A DNA stretch of 64,000 nt from Effrenium voratum (lineage: Eukaryota; Sar; Dinophyceae; Suessiales; Symbiodiniaceae): positions 511,033 through 575,032 of the forward strand of contig CAUJNA010000458.1 in assembly GCA_963377175.1 (NCBI GenBank), given 5' to 3'. The notes below the pieces were generated by a model. That model worked only from the letters and a program-made list of their open reading frames with translations, searched no databases and was not told the origin of the DNA. Position numbers and translations under genes: made by a program. Below are positions 24,116 through 33,159 of this stretch, in pieces (the stretch's first letter is position 1; every line of letters begins with the position of its first letter).

Positions 24116-24265
24116 CCAAACCATCAAATTTAAGACTTCTTTACAAAAGGTGCGGGCAAACAGTCACACAAAGGGGGGTGCCCACAAGAGGCCCAGATCC
24201 TCTTTGATGCGACTGTTTTGGGGTACTCTTTAGTGTCCAACTGATTTTGGGGGTTGCTGAAAAAA
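24116..24265. repeat. Direct repeat, copy 2 (~150 bp)
   Basis: Second copy of 23851-24003. It is followed by CTTGGCAATACTAAAGTAGAGTTGG, which belongs to the same tandem-repeat family as 36802-37010 and forms the left flank of the tandem elements. Confidence 0.85.
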
Positions 24266-24295
24266 CTGTCCTTGGCAATACTAAAGTAGAGTTGG

Positions 24296-24408
24296 GCTAA
24301 AGCGTTAACCGTAGGTGGTCGCTTGTCTTGACTCTTAATAAGTATCCACTTGGGCCACCATTTTGGCTCAAGTGGACCTTTTGATCTTTTGTCTTGTGAT
24401 TTGAAATC
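24296..24408 (+). repeat. Shared 113-bp leader of unit A
   Basis: Identical by eye to 31133-31245. It ends TTGTGATTTGAAATC and is followed by an unrelated short sequence and then the first ATG of the unit (24433). It probably holds the transcription and trans-splicing signals common to both units. Confidence 0.9.
24308..24372 (+). promoter_or_regulatory. Spliced-leader-like sequence in the unit A leader
   Basis: CCATTTTGGCTCAAG at 24358-24372 is identical to the last 15 nt of the 22-nt dinoflagellate spliced leader. ACCGTAG, the first 7 nt of the leader with D = A, lies 43 bases upstream at 24308-24314. The long match is very unlikely by chance at this position and recurs in unit B. Such relict leaders mark genes that returned to the genome as cDNA of trans-spliced mRNA. 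The split arrangement could also be coincidental for the short 5' part. Confidence 0.7.
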
Positions 24409-24432
24409 TTTCTTTCCCCTACTCTCAAAGCC

Positions 24433-26325
24433 ATGTACGCCCCCGCCTACGCTGGTGCCGCGGTAGCAGAGGCCAAGGCTAAGGCAAAGGCCTCCATGGC
24501 AAAGTACCTGGCGAGCCTCGTGAAGAGGGAGGAAGAAGGATGGACCGTTTTGGCTGCTGAGGTCCCTCAGGCACCTGACGAGCGTTTCTTCTCCAGCGCA
24601 GATGAGCTGGAGCAGGCCCCCCTTATCCCGGCCAAGCGCAAGGCAGAGGATGAGCCGATGGAAGATGCAGCCCCTGGGGTGGCGCAGGTGCCGAAGGCCC
24701 TGACACGCCCCCCAGGGGCGTTCCTGGAGCTCCTGAACCCGCCGGAGGAGGACGTGCCCATGGAGGAGCTCCTGGCGAAGGACGAGAAGGAGCTGCCGAT
24801 GCCCAGGTCCCCCTCGGCTGCAGCCCGCTTGGAGGAGGCCCGCCTGGATGCCCGGGCAGACGCCAAGTGGCAGAGGCGCCGGGAGCTGATGGCGAAGGTC
24901 AAGGAGCAGGCGTCCTCGGAGGAGGATGAGAACCCCGCAGCCCCCCCGCCGGGGGGGAGCGTGTTCACCAAGGCCCTCAAGGTCTCGGAGGGCCTCTACC
25001 AGTTCAGCGACGACCAGATGGCGGGCGACTTCCCTTGCTTCGATGCGACCACGGCCACTAGGCTCCGCCGACTGCAGGCCAAGGACGTCCAGCGGCTCCT
25101 GCGAGGCTTTGAGGGCCCCCAACTCAAGCGGGGGGGCCTGGAGCGCGTTGTGGAGGCCTTCTACATCGCCAAGATGAAGTACGAGCATGAGGCCCGGCTC
25201 AGCACCCCGGGACAGCAGGTTGGCAAGCGCGCTGGCTTGGGGTACGGGGGCCTGGAGAACCGCCCCCTGGGCAAGGTGCCCACATCCTGGATCTGCCCCT
25301 GCTGCACCATGCCCTGGGTGAAGAAGGGCGCCACGAAGTGCATGGGGTGCGGCAAGAAGACGGAGCCCATTGACACGGCGACCAACTCGGCCACCCTGGA
25401 GATGGCGGGCACGCATTGGCAGTTGACGGTGGATGACCAGGGCAATGCGGTCTGGACGGCGGCCCGGTCCGCGGGTGCCGAAGGCCCTGACACGGACCGG
25501 GCCCGCGACCTCAAGCTCAGTGCCTCGGTGGACGTCAGCGAGCTGGCCACCGACCCGATGGCCTGCGAGAACCCGGACCAGGCCAGCTTCTCGGACTTCG
25601 TCCCCTCCTCGGTCCGGGCGGTGATCAGGAACTGCCCCATGGAGCTGGACGAGGAGTTTCTGACGGCCCCACCGGGGGAGAGGCCCCCATTGCCAGGCGA
25701 CAAGGAAGAGGGCCAGGAATGCAGAGCCTTCCACCCGTCTGCGGTGAAGGCCTTCAAGATTCAGACCCGGCTCAACGCCACCACCATCGCCCAGGAGGAG
25801 GCCAAGAAGGCGGACCAGGTGGAAGCGGTGGAGCGCTCCGCGGCGGTCCTCCACGAACTTCAAGGGGGGGCCATTGACGGAGGAGGTGATGGAGGCCTGC
25901 TCCTGAAGAACCTGGACTTGGACCTCTTCCGTGAGAAGCTGCTGGACAAGCTGGGTGCGGACTGGGGGAGACCCACACCGGAGCTCCTCCAGGCCCAGAC
26001 CACTGCGGAGGAGGCGAAAGCGAAACACCAAGCCAGACAGGCGAAGGGCTCCCTCGAAACCAGAATGCTCGAGCCCATCGCGCCTCCCTTCAGTGCGTGG
26101 CCTAGTGAGGTCCGGGTCGCCATTGAGACTGGGGTCTTCGAGCCGACAACGGCATGGAGGGACTTCAGTATGGACGACCTCACATCCCTCACGGACTCCT
26201 ACCTTGAGGCCAAGGCGGTCATCTCGCTGGGTAGGAATCCCTTCCCGGCGGCCCTCCTGTCAGATCTGCCGGACCTGACAGGGATCCCCATGCCAAAGGC
26301 GGCGCCCAGGTGCCGAGGGCCCTGA
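24433..26325 (+). CDS. Unrecognised zinc-finger protein of unit A (ORF A1)
   Basis: A 630-codon frame starts at the first ATG after the shared leader. It begins with an Ala/Lys-rich helix, followed by a long charged, Pro/Glu-rich region. Near residues 288-306 is a compact Cys cluster, CPCC...CMGCG, that fits a zinc ribbon. A helical Glu/Lys/Ala-rich C-terminal half follows. Two copies of the element's 18-21-nt motif are read in frame (as QVPKALT near residue 87 and GAEGPDT near residue 351). A third (26307-26327) supplies the stop, so the natural C-terminus may have been longer. The position right after the leader is where gag would be expected, but no gag domain is recognised. Function unknown. 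Confidence 0.65.
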   Translation: MYAPAYAGAAVAEAKAKAKASMAKYLASLVKREEEGWTVLAAEVPQAPDERFFSSADELEQAPLIPAKRKAEDEPMEDAAPGVAQVPKALTRPPGAFLELLNPPEEDVPMEELLAKDEKELPMPRSPSAAARLEEARLDARADAKWQRRRELMAKVKEQASSEEDENPAAPPPGGSVFTKALKVSEGLYQFSDDQMAGDFPCFDATTATRLRRLQAKDVQRLLRGFEGPQLKRGGLERVVEAFYIAKMKYEHEARLSTPGQQVGKRAGLGYGGLENRPLGKVPTSWICPCCTMPWVKKGATKCMGCGKKTEPIDTATNSATLEMAGTHWQLTVDDQGNAVWTAARSAGAEGPDTDRARDLKLSASVDVSELATDPMACENPDQASFSDFVPSSVRAVIRNCPMELDEEFLTAPPGERPPLPGDKEEGQECRAFHPSAVKAFKIQTRLNATTIAQEEAKKADQVEAVERSAAVLHELQGGAIDGGGDGGLLLKNLDLDLFREKLLDKLGADWGRPTPELLQAQTTAEEAKAKHQARQAKGSLETRMLEPIAPPFSAWPSEVRVAIETGVFEPTTAWRDFSMDDLTSLTDSYLEAKAVISLGRNPFPAALLSDLPDLTGIPMPKAAPRCRGP

Positions 26326-26362
26326 CAGGCCGCCCACCATCCCCCCAGCCTCGGGCTCTGGC

Positions 26363-27952
26363 GTGACGAGCTCAGGTGCCGAGGGCCCTGACAAGCCGTC
26401 CGCCACCCCGGTGGGCCTGGACACCAAGGACCCGGAGGTGCAGCTCTCGGTCCTGCGCTGGATGATGAGCAAACGGGTCGGAGAGGTCCGTATCTTTGCG
26501 GGCCGCTGGGTCCGACGACCGGGCCCGGTACACGTCCCGGATTGGGCGAAAAACCTCACCAAGGTGAATCCGGAGGCGTTGGAGAAGGGTACGCATCCCA
26601 GGAACCACCAGGTGGGTGGACTCCCCTGGGCCAGGTACTCCGTTGATGAGTTGCACCAGCAGGCGAAGGCGGGGGACCGACCCTACCCTGGGGACCTGCG
26701 ATCCATCTTTTGGGCTGCCCCCCACGATCCGGATGAGGACTTCCACTGGACGCGCCAGATCTCGTCCTGGACACTCCCAGGCCTACTGGGGATGTTCGGG
26801 CACAGCTACACCCTGCGCCAGCTCTGGGGAGTCTGGGAGTCTCTGCCACTGCTGCAGGGCCCTAGGCAGCGGGGCCCGAAAAACAAGGCCCAGAATCAGA
26901 CCCGCCTGGAGGGCTGGGAGACCCTGAAGGAGGACGCGCGGTGCTTCCTGAAGGAGGAGGGCCTTCCGTTTCCGCAGACAGGACCGGAGTGGCGATTGGT
27001 CTACCGGGCCATGGGCAAGGTCCTCGCGGCCCGGGCCTTCCTCACGGACACCCCGGCGGAGGTGATGCAGCTCCCGGTCCAGGACGTGGCGGACTCCAAG
27101 GAGCAGATGATCCTGCGGGCGGTATGCGACGAGCGCATCTCGGTCCCGGTGGAGAGCCTCCAGCAGTTCCCAGAGGTGTACAAGGCCCTCATGGACCGCA
27201 TTGGAGGCCCGGGGGCCCTGGCGGAGGTGAAGGTCAACTGGCGCTGCAACACGAAGCAGTGGTGGGTCGGCGCAGTCCCCGACTCAGTGGCCCCCTCCAT
27301 CTACCGCAAGCTCGGCTACACCAACGACATGATCAAGCTGATGGGCCTGGACCCCTCCGCCCCTGGGTGCCGGACAGGTGCCGATGGCCCTGACATCCGC
27401 CCCAGGGGAGGCGAGGGCGATGAGGGGATCGTTTACCCCCCCATCACGGCGGACAACGTCCACGGCGTGGTGGGTAAGGACTACCGGAAGAAGAACTATC
27501 CGGTGGAGATGAAGCATGTCTTCTGGGCGCACATGGAGTGTGGCCTGGTCCTGAGCTCCGTCACCCCGTGGGAACTCATCCCGAAGACAAAAGGGGAGAC
27601 CCGGGGGGGCTACATGTGCAAGTATTGTAAGGGGTACTGGCGTGCCGGGGGAGGGGGCACCCGCCTCCTCCAGATCCGGGCCGGCAAGGCCATCTTGCAG
27701 CTGGTGTTGGACGAGCCGCCGGAGGGCCTCTACAACCGCTGGGTGAAGGAGCGGCTGGAGTACTACCGCCGGGTGGAGCCCTCGGCCCCGTTGCGGGACG
27801 TCTCCATCGTGGACCAGAAGGTGCCCAGGTTCAGATTCAGCCAGACCACCCAGACAGGCCACGTCTCCAATGCCATCTGGGAGCTGATTCTGCGGAATCC
27901 GGAGGCTGCTGCGCTCAAGCGCATCGATGACATCGCGAAGGGGGCCGCGTGA
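26363..27952 (+). CDS. Unrecognised Cys-motif protein of unit A (ORF A2)
   Basis: A 529-codon frame begins between two copies of the 18-21-nt motif, the second of which is read in frame as GAEGPDK. The middle contains WVRRPGPVHVPDWAK and several Trp/Arg-rich segments. Near residues 390-425 a pattern MECG...YMCKYCKGYW suggests a four-Cys zinc site; a similar CG...CTRCF pattern occurs at the C-terminus of the recombinase frame downstream. No catalytic motif was recognised. It may once have been continuous with ORF A1, since the break falls exactly on a motif pair and the frames differ. The intended start codon is uncertain. Function unknown; a role in DNA or RNA binding is a guess. Confidence 0.55.
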   Translation: MTSSGAEGPDKPSATPVGLDTKDPEVQLSVLRWMMSKRVGEVRIFAGRWVRRPGPVHVPDWAKNLTKVNPEALEKGTHPRNHQVGGLPWARYSVDELHQQAKAGDRPYPGDLRSIFWAAPHDPDEDFHWTRQISSWTLPGLLGMFGHSYTLRQLWGVWESLPLLQGPRQRGPKNKAQNQTRLEGWETLKEDARCFLKEEGLPFPQTGPEWRLVYRAMGKVLAARAFLTDTPAEVMQLPVQDVADSKEQMILRAVCDERISVPVESLQQFPEVYKALMDRIGGPGALAEVKVNWRCNTKQWWVGAVPDSVAPSIYRKLGYTNDMIKLMGLDPSAPGCRTGADGPDIRPRGGEGDEGIVYPPITADNVHGVVGKDYRKKNYPVEMKHVFWAHMECGLVLSSVTPWELIPKTKGETRGGYMCKYCKGYWRAGGGGTRLLQIRAGKAILQLVLDEPPEGLYNRWVKERLEYYRRVEPSAPLRDVSIVDQKVPRFRFSQTTQTGHVSNAIWELILRNPEAAALKRIDDIAKGAA

Positions 27953-28307
27953 TGATGCGGGACAACGCCATCTTCCGGCACACCATCCAGGACCGCGGCC
28001 ATCCGGAACGGATGCGCAGCGCACCCCGGGGGGGGGACAGCTGCCGAAGGCGCTGATATCCCCCCCCAGGGAACAGCGCAGGCCCAGACTTGCACCAGGC
28101 GAGGAAAATTGGCGCGGCTTGGGCTGATCCGGGGTGCGCCTTGGTTCCCCTCTCTTGTTTGGTTTTCCCTTTTCGGGGCGGCTCCCTGGGTCCCCCTTTT
28201 TCCCCCGTTTCCTCCGTTTCGGGGTTGACTTTCCGGGGTTTTGGGGGGCCCCCTGTTGTTTGGTTGGGGTTTGCACCTAGGGACTAGGCCCCCGGCTCGA
28301 GTGGATC

Positions 28308-30486
28308 ATGATGATGTGGAGGCCCCGCCTCCCTTCCCCGTTTGGGACGACCTTCCTAGGGGCGCCAACCGCGCTCCAGTTGATTTTGCATGACCTTGGA
28401 TTTGCACCAGTGCAGTCGGACGGGGAAATCCTCGTGGCGTGCTGCCTGGAATGGGTCAAAAAGGACAAGGTCGCCAACCCGGATGCGGTGGTCTTTGACC
28501 CGCGGCCGTGGACACGGATCGTGGGGCTGGCACCTGACGGCAACCACGTCCTGGTGGCCTCGGACACCTACAACTTGATCCTCGCGAGGATACTCGGCTC
28601 CCAACCACAACCGCTGGAGGAGGCGGATTTGGAGCTCGCTACTAAGACCCTGCAACAACTTCTGTTTCGTGCGGCAGGCGCCAGGCAATCGCACACCTAT
28701 TCTCCACTGGAAATGGAACAGGCCATCCGGGACCGCGAAGAGTGGATCCTTTCCGGATCGATTGAGGCCCCGGATGTCCTGGCAGTGGCCAACAAGTGGC
28801 GGCATTGGAAACCAGGGAAGATCAAAACCCAATTGCCGACATCTCAGAGAGCGTTGGAACAACACTTGAGGGCCAGGTGGTTGGAACGCCTCCTGGGATA
28901 CTTCATCCCCTTCCGGCACCAGATCCCCTACATGCACCAGGTGATGGGGGCCAGGGAGCTGGAGGAGTTTGGCCACCTCTTTGGTGATGCCCGGTTCCGT
29001 ACCATCCGGGCACACTGCTTGGCCTATGAGGGCATGCGCAAGATCGGCTTCCAGAACCTCCCCTGGACGGCCGGCGACGTCCGGCACCTCATGAACCAGG
29101 CGGTCACGTTGGAGGTCACCCCGGCGAAGCTCCAGAAGTGGTGGGGCACTTTAAAGTGGCTCTCCATTAAACTCGGCATGCTCAACGTTGACGAACACAA
29201 ACAACTCCTGGAGAAGCGGAAAGCCATCCAGGAGACGCTGGTGGACACCCAGGTCAAGCCACAGCGCAAGGCGGTGGTTCCGACCCGGGCAATTGTTTGG
29301 GCCCTGGAACAAGGGGCAGAAGGGCCCGCCGGAGAACCGGGTCCCGAACCTGACCAAAGCAGTGGACAGGTACATCATGGCGATGGCCAGGTTCAACCTG
29401 GCCTGCAGTGCGCGCTTCAACGACGTGCAGCACACCTCGCCGCAGACGGTCAAGTCCACGAGCAACACCCTGGAGCTGCTGGCCTGGCAAACGAAGACCA
29501 CGTCGGCAGTGGCCATCAAACGGAACCCGGTCCCGCTCATCGCCCCATTGTTCTCCTTCTCGGGGGCCAGATGGTGGATCCCCTTGGAGCGGTGGTGGAA
29601 GAGATTCAGGGCCTCGGAGGAGTTCCGCGAGATGGACTACCTGATCCCCACGATCAACAAGGACAGGACGGGCTTCATCCCCCGCCCAGGAACCCCAGAC
29701 AGGTCCCTGAGGTGGCTCAAAGACGCCTTGGGGAAGCAGGGCGCGCCAGTCAAGGACGTGGCTGAACTCTCATGGTACTCCTTCCGGGTCTTCATGCCGG
29801 ATTTGGCATTCCAGGCGCACATACCGAGGGACCAGCGCCAGTACCTGGGAAACTGGTTCAAGGAGTCCACGGCGGATGTCTACACCCGGGAGAAGCGACA
29901 CGTGGTGTGCTCCATCTGGGACCAGGTCCTCCAGAAGCTCCCGTCCATGCAACTCGAGGCAGGAAGGGCGGTCCGAGTCGACCTCGGACATGAGGACTGG
30001 GAGGACAAGGTGGAGTGCCCGGCCTCACCGAAGGCCTTGTTCAAGGAAGTCCCGGACACACCGCCCTCGAATGCCAGCTGGGATGTGATCCCCGCCAACA
30101 AGCCGGCCATCACCAAGATGGCTGCGGATGAGGTGCCCCCGCCTCGGGGTCCACTGACGGTGGTAGCCACCACGGCCCGAAAGGGTCCCACCAAAGCTTA
30201 CAGCATGCACCTACTGGACACAGATGGAGTCACAGTGGGGTGCGGCTGGAGGCCGGGACCGCTCAAGATTTCGGAGCTGGCGGAGCAGGACTTCCATGCT
30301 GAGCCGGAGGTGTACCTGGGATGCACCAGATGTTTCCGGCATTTCACCTTCCCGAACACGTGGATGGCCGTGGAGCCCTACGCAGCACAGGACTCCGAGG
30401 CCTCCATCTCCCTCTCCTCGGACACCGACGAGAGCGTGGACACTCAGTCGGACAAGGAGGCGGTCGTCCTCCCGGAAATTGAGTGA
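28308..30486 (+). pseudogene. Tyrosine recombinase of unit A (one frameshift)
   Basis: The N-terminal part (from 28308) runs to VPTRAIVWALEQ, a core-binding helix seen in DIRS-type recombinases. The frame then shifts between about 29310 and 29345 and continues as VPNLTKAVDRYIMAMARFN. The catalytic core shows Arg in ACSARFNDVQH (Arg codon at 29413), a Lys-bearing strand LLAWQTKTTS, and the YSFR box (29776-29787, the H/Y-x-x-R position). A Trp follows in YLGNWFKEST, and the nucleophile is Tyr in DVYTREKR (29881). All core residues are present. An added C-terminal region has a CG...CTRCF zinc-like pattern and an acidic tail. The enzyme would cut and rejoin element DNA in the nucleus, integrating circular cDNA without target duplication. 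The frameshift may be a decay mutation or an assembly error. Confidence 0.85.
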
Positions 30487-30499
30487 GGGGTGGATAGCG

Positions 30500-30877
30500 C
30501 AGGTGCCGAGGGCCCTGACACGCTTCCCCCCATGCCTCAAGGCAAGGAGGCAGGGGGAGAGGGCGCAGGTGCCGAGGGCCCTGATACGCCCTCCCCGGCA
30601 CCCCCCCAGGGGCCCAGCCCCGCGGCCAGCGGGGAGCGCAGGTGCCGAAGGCCCTGACACGCAACCCCGAAGGGGCCTGGAGGGGGGAGACACAGGTGCC
30701 GAGGGCCCTGAGATGTTCTCACCCCTATCCCAGGGGGCCAGTGCCCCGGGAACCAGGGGACACAGGTGCCGAGGGCCCTGAGATGTCCCCGGGCATCCCA
30801 GGCGGCGGATTGACGGGGTCCGCACCGGGTGGACCGCAGCCGGACCGCTGGACGCACAGGTGCCGAGGGCCCTGAAA
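30500..30877 (+). repeat. Motif-hairpin array, six copies
   Basis: Copies of AGGTGCCGAGGGCCCTGA with one flanking base or more begin at 30500, 30566, 30639, 30693, 30763 and 30857. The spacers are different in sequence but several fold into GC hairpins: CCCCC/GCCTC pairing with GAGGC/GGGGG (30527-30557), CCCCGC-ggcca-GCGGGG (30618-30634), and CCCC-gaa-GGGG (30665-30675). The array lies between the recombinase stop codon and the shared tail. No protein is supported here; the open frames on both strands come from the repetition. Confidence 0.9.
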
Positions 30878-30976
30878 TGCGACAGCGGGACCACACGGCA
30901 TACGTGGAGGGAGGACCTCCCCAACGACCAGCTCGTCCGTTGGTATTGGCAGCTGATGCGATCCGTCCGTTGGGGA

Positions 30977-31132
30977 TGGCATCAATTCTACTCCCATCAG
31001 CTGCTGAGGGGAGCTGCCCAGTGGAGCTGGGCAATCCTCCCATTTTGGCACTAATCCTTATGCGGCGTAAAGGATGCACCGTTTCGCGATTAAGGTACCA
31101 GTAGCACCAATGTGGTGCTTTGAAGAGTCTGG
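30977..31132 (+). repeat. Shared 156-bp tail of unit A
   Basis: Matches 36646-36801 over its full length, starting TGGCATCAATTCTACTCCC and ending GAAGAGTCTGG. It includes CCCATTTTGGCACTAATCC, which repeats the first ten bases of the spliced-leader segment. It also has a GGAGCTGCCCAGTGGAGCTGG inverted segment. Confidence 0.9.
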
Positions 31133-31245
31133 GCTAAAGCGTTAACCGTAGGTGGTCGCTTGTCTTGACTCTTAATAAGTATCCACTTGGGCCACCATTT
31201 TGGCTCAAGTGGACCTTTTGATCTTTTGTCTTGTGATTTGAAATC
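31133..31245 (+). repeat. Shared 113-bp leader of unit B
   Basis: Identical by eye to 24296-24408. It is followed by CCGCCCACCCACACC and the first ATG of the unit at 31261. Confidence 0.9.
31145..31209 (+). promoter_or_regulatory. Spliced-leader-like sequence in the unit B leader
   Basis: CCATTTTGGCTCAAG is at 31195-31209 and ACCGTAG at 31145-31151, in the same arrangement as in unit A. Confidence 0.7.
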
Positions 31246-31260
31246 CCGCCCACCCACACC

Positions 31261-32518
31261 ATGGCGGTGACACCAGATGAGTTGGTGGCACCACCACAGG
31301 AAGTTCCTGGAGTGTACACGGACGCAGTGGCTAAGCTCCACAAGACCGCCAGGAACCTCATGGTCCTCAAGGGCATCCCGTGGTTCATCCAAGCGACACT
31401 GTCGGATGAGGGCTTTGTCTCGATGGAGGACCTCGCGACCCGGTGGGACTCGCCCGACCGTGCAAGGGAGACGGCGCCGGGGGAGTTGGGCTTCGCCCCC
31501 AACAACCACCACTACACGGATGTGACCTCCCGGCTGATCGCGGCCCGCATGTTCCAGGTGGTTCACGCGGCTCAACGATCCATGGGAGTTGGGGCGCATG
31601 CAACAGCGGGACCCGGGCCACACACGCCCGGGGACACCGCCCCGAATTTCTCGGGAGGAGAAGACCAAGCTCACCAAACCCAAGCTGGCCCTTCAAGGAA
31701 GCGACCAGCTGGTGAAGCGCCAGTTCAAGCTCTGCGCAGGAGGCGAGATCGGTTTCATCCCCATGAAATACCTGGTAAGCGCACTCCCGGAGCCAGGAGA
31801 ACGGCCATGGAAGACCACTAAGAAGAGCACGGTTGATGGCTGGGACCGGGAGGATGAGGTGGAAGAGCGGGGCGAGCCCAAAACTCGCCACCAGCTCGAG
31901 AGGATGCACGCGGTGTTCCGCAACACCCTCCTCATGTGCGTCCTCTCGTTCCCGCAGTTCGGCCAGTTCGACATCACCCGGGAGGACTTGGAGAGCTGGT
32001 ACGAGTGGTTCTATGGTGAGGACATCGGGGGCCGTTTTCCCCCGCCAGAGGACCACGTCCTGGCAATTGCCGAACGCAACGCATGGCGAAAGATTCACGA
32101 GAAGATGCATGAGGGCAACACCCTCAAGGCGGCCATGCTGTCGGTCAGGCAGGACACATTGTTCTGGACACGTGAGGTCTATGAGAAGATCAAGACCTTT
32201 TCCAGGGGCCGCCCATCAACCAGGACATCCATGGACTACGCACCACCTCAGAAGGGCAAGAACAAGTCCAAGGGCAAGGGGAAGTCCAAGGGCAAGCCTG
32301 GGAACAAAGGGAAGGGTAAGCCCCCCCACCTGAACAATCAGGCGTCCCGGGGCGGTAACAAGCAGGCAGCCACCGACCCGAAAGGGAACCAGTTCTGTAA
32401 CAACTGGATGCGCGGGCGCTGCCCGGGCAACTGCGGCCGCACCCACAAGTGCAACCTCATCCTGGCAATGGGCCGCATCTGCCTGGGGGACCACCTCCCG
32501 CAGGACTGCCCGGGTTGA
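31261..32518 (+). pseudogene. Gag-like protein of unit B with CCCH zinc finger (one frameshift)
   Basis: The frame opens 15 bases after the shared leader with MAVTPDELVAPPQEV and runs to about 31590. There it must change frame to continue as ELGRMQQRDPG and TKLTKPKLALQGSDQL. The central part is helical (RHQLERMHAVFRNTLLMCVL). Then comes a strongly basic Lys/Gly tract with repeated KGKGKSKGK, and at the C-terminus a CCCH finger: CNNWMRGRCPGNCGRTH, spacing C-x7-C-x3-C-x3-H. A basic tract plus zinc finger right after the leader suggests a nucleic-acid-packaging Gag. The stop at 32516-32518 is followed by a four-copy motif array. Confidence 0.7.
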
Positions 32519-32552
32519 CTAGGGGCGCTGACCCCTACCCCCCGGGAGGCCT

Positions 32553-32858
32553 CAGGTGCCGAGGGCCCTGATAAGGCCCGGGGGGGCGAGAAGGGGCGCA
32601 AACGCCCCAAGCAGGCACAGAAGCCCCCTCCTGCAGGTGCCGAGGGCCCTGACACAGGGGGGGGACAGGCCAGGTGGCGGCCATCCTCGGCGGAACAAGG
32701 ATGGGGACGGCAGAACCAGCGTGCACAACGCCCTCGCCGTGATCAGAACAGCCACACAACCGGCACAACGGCGGCGCCTCAGTCCCGAGCCACAGGTGCC
32801 GAGGGCCCTGATATGGCGGGGACGGGACGGTTCCCCGCAGGTGCCGAGGGCCCTGACA
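32553..32858 (+). repeat. Motif-hairpin array, four copies
   Basis: Copies of the 18-21-nt motif start at 32553, 32634, 32793 and 32838. The first spacer contains the hairpin GGGGCG-caaa-CGCCCC (32593-32608). The array separates the gag-like frame from the methyltransferase-like domain. Confidence 0.9.
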
Positions 32859-33159
32859 CGGGGGGCCGCACCCAGAAGGCCCGAGTGCCGGATGACTGGC
32901 AGCACACCGCAACGCCAAGGGACACTCCCAGGAAGCAGCCGATCCCACTTCCGGCGCCCAACATCATCAAGCAGGACCCGGTGGTTTTCCACAAGAGCTC
33001 GGTGGGGCTGAATGAAGGGGGCCAACGCCTTTCAGCTACCCCCCTGACAAGTCCAACGGAGCCGTCACCGGGATTGGACATCTTCCCGTGGATGGAGAAC
33101 ATCCCTGAGCGTCTGGTACAGCGGCTGAGATGGACACAGGGCACATCGCCCAAAGTTCC

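Larger units (their letters stand above)
24296..31132 (+). mobile_element. Unit A: tyrosine-recombinase element, first of a tandem pair
   Basis: The unit starts GCTAAAGCGTTAACC and ends GAAGAGTCTGG. Its first 113 bp are identical by eye to 31133-31245, and its last 156 bp correspond to 36646-36801. It encodes three proteins: two unrecognised zinc-finger proteins and a tyrosine recombinase. No reverse transcriptase was found in it. The next unit begins at the very next base. The flank TTGG at 24292-24295 and CAATACTAAA at 36802 rebuild a site present in the neighbouring tandem repeat, so the A+B pair was inserted without target duplication. It is GC-richer than its flanks. Confidence 0.85.

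Noticed and set aside
24130..26031. A 633-codon minus-strand frame opposite ORF A1
   Set aside because: It is a shadow of the GC-rich plus-strand gene. It crosses the shared leader and the ATG of A1, is rich in Leu/Arg/Gly, and has no domain.
27284..28276. A 330-codon minus-strand frame opposite ORF A2
   Set aside because: It is the antisense shadow of A2 plus a GC-rich intergenic stretch, with a low-complexity translation and no motif.
30500..30877. CRISPR-like array (short repeats with different spacers)
   Set aside because: The spacing is irregular, many copies are scattered inside genes, spacers form hairpins, and the context is a eukaryotic retroelement.
30224..30924. Open frames on both strands with repeated AEGPDT, VPRALT or GPRHLC peptides
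   Set aside because: They are produced by the motif-hairpin array, which is open in several frames. No gene is supported.
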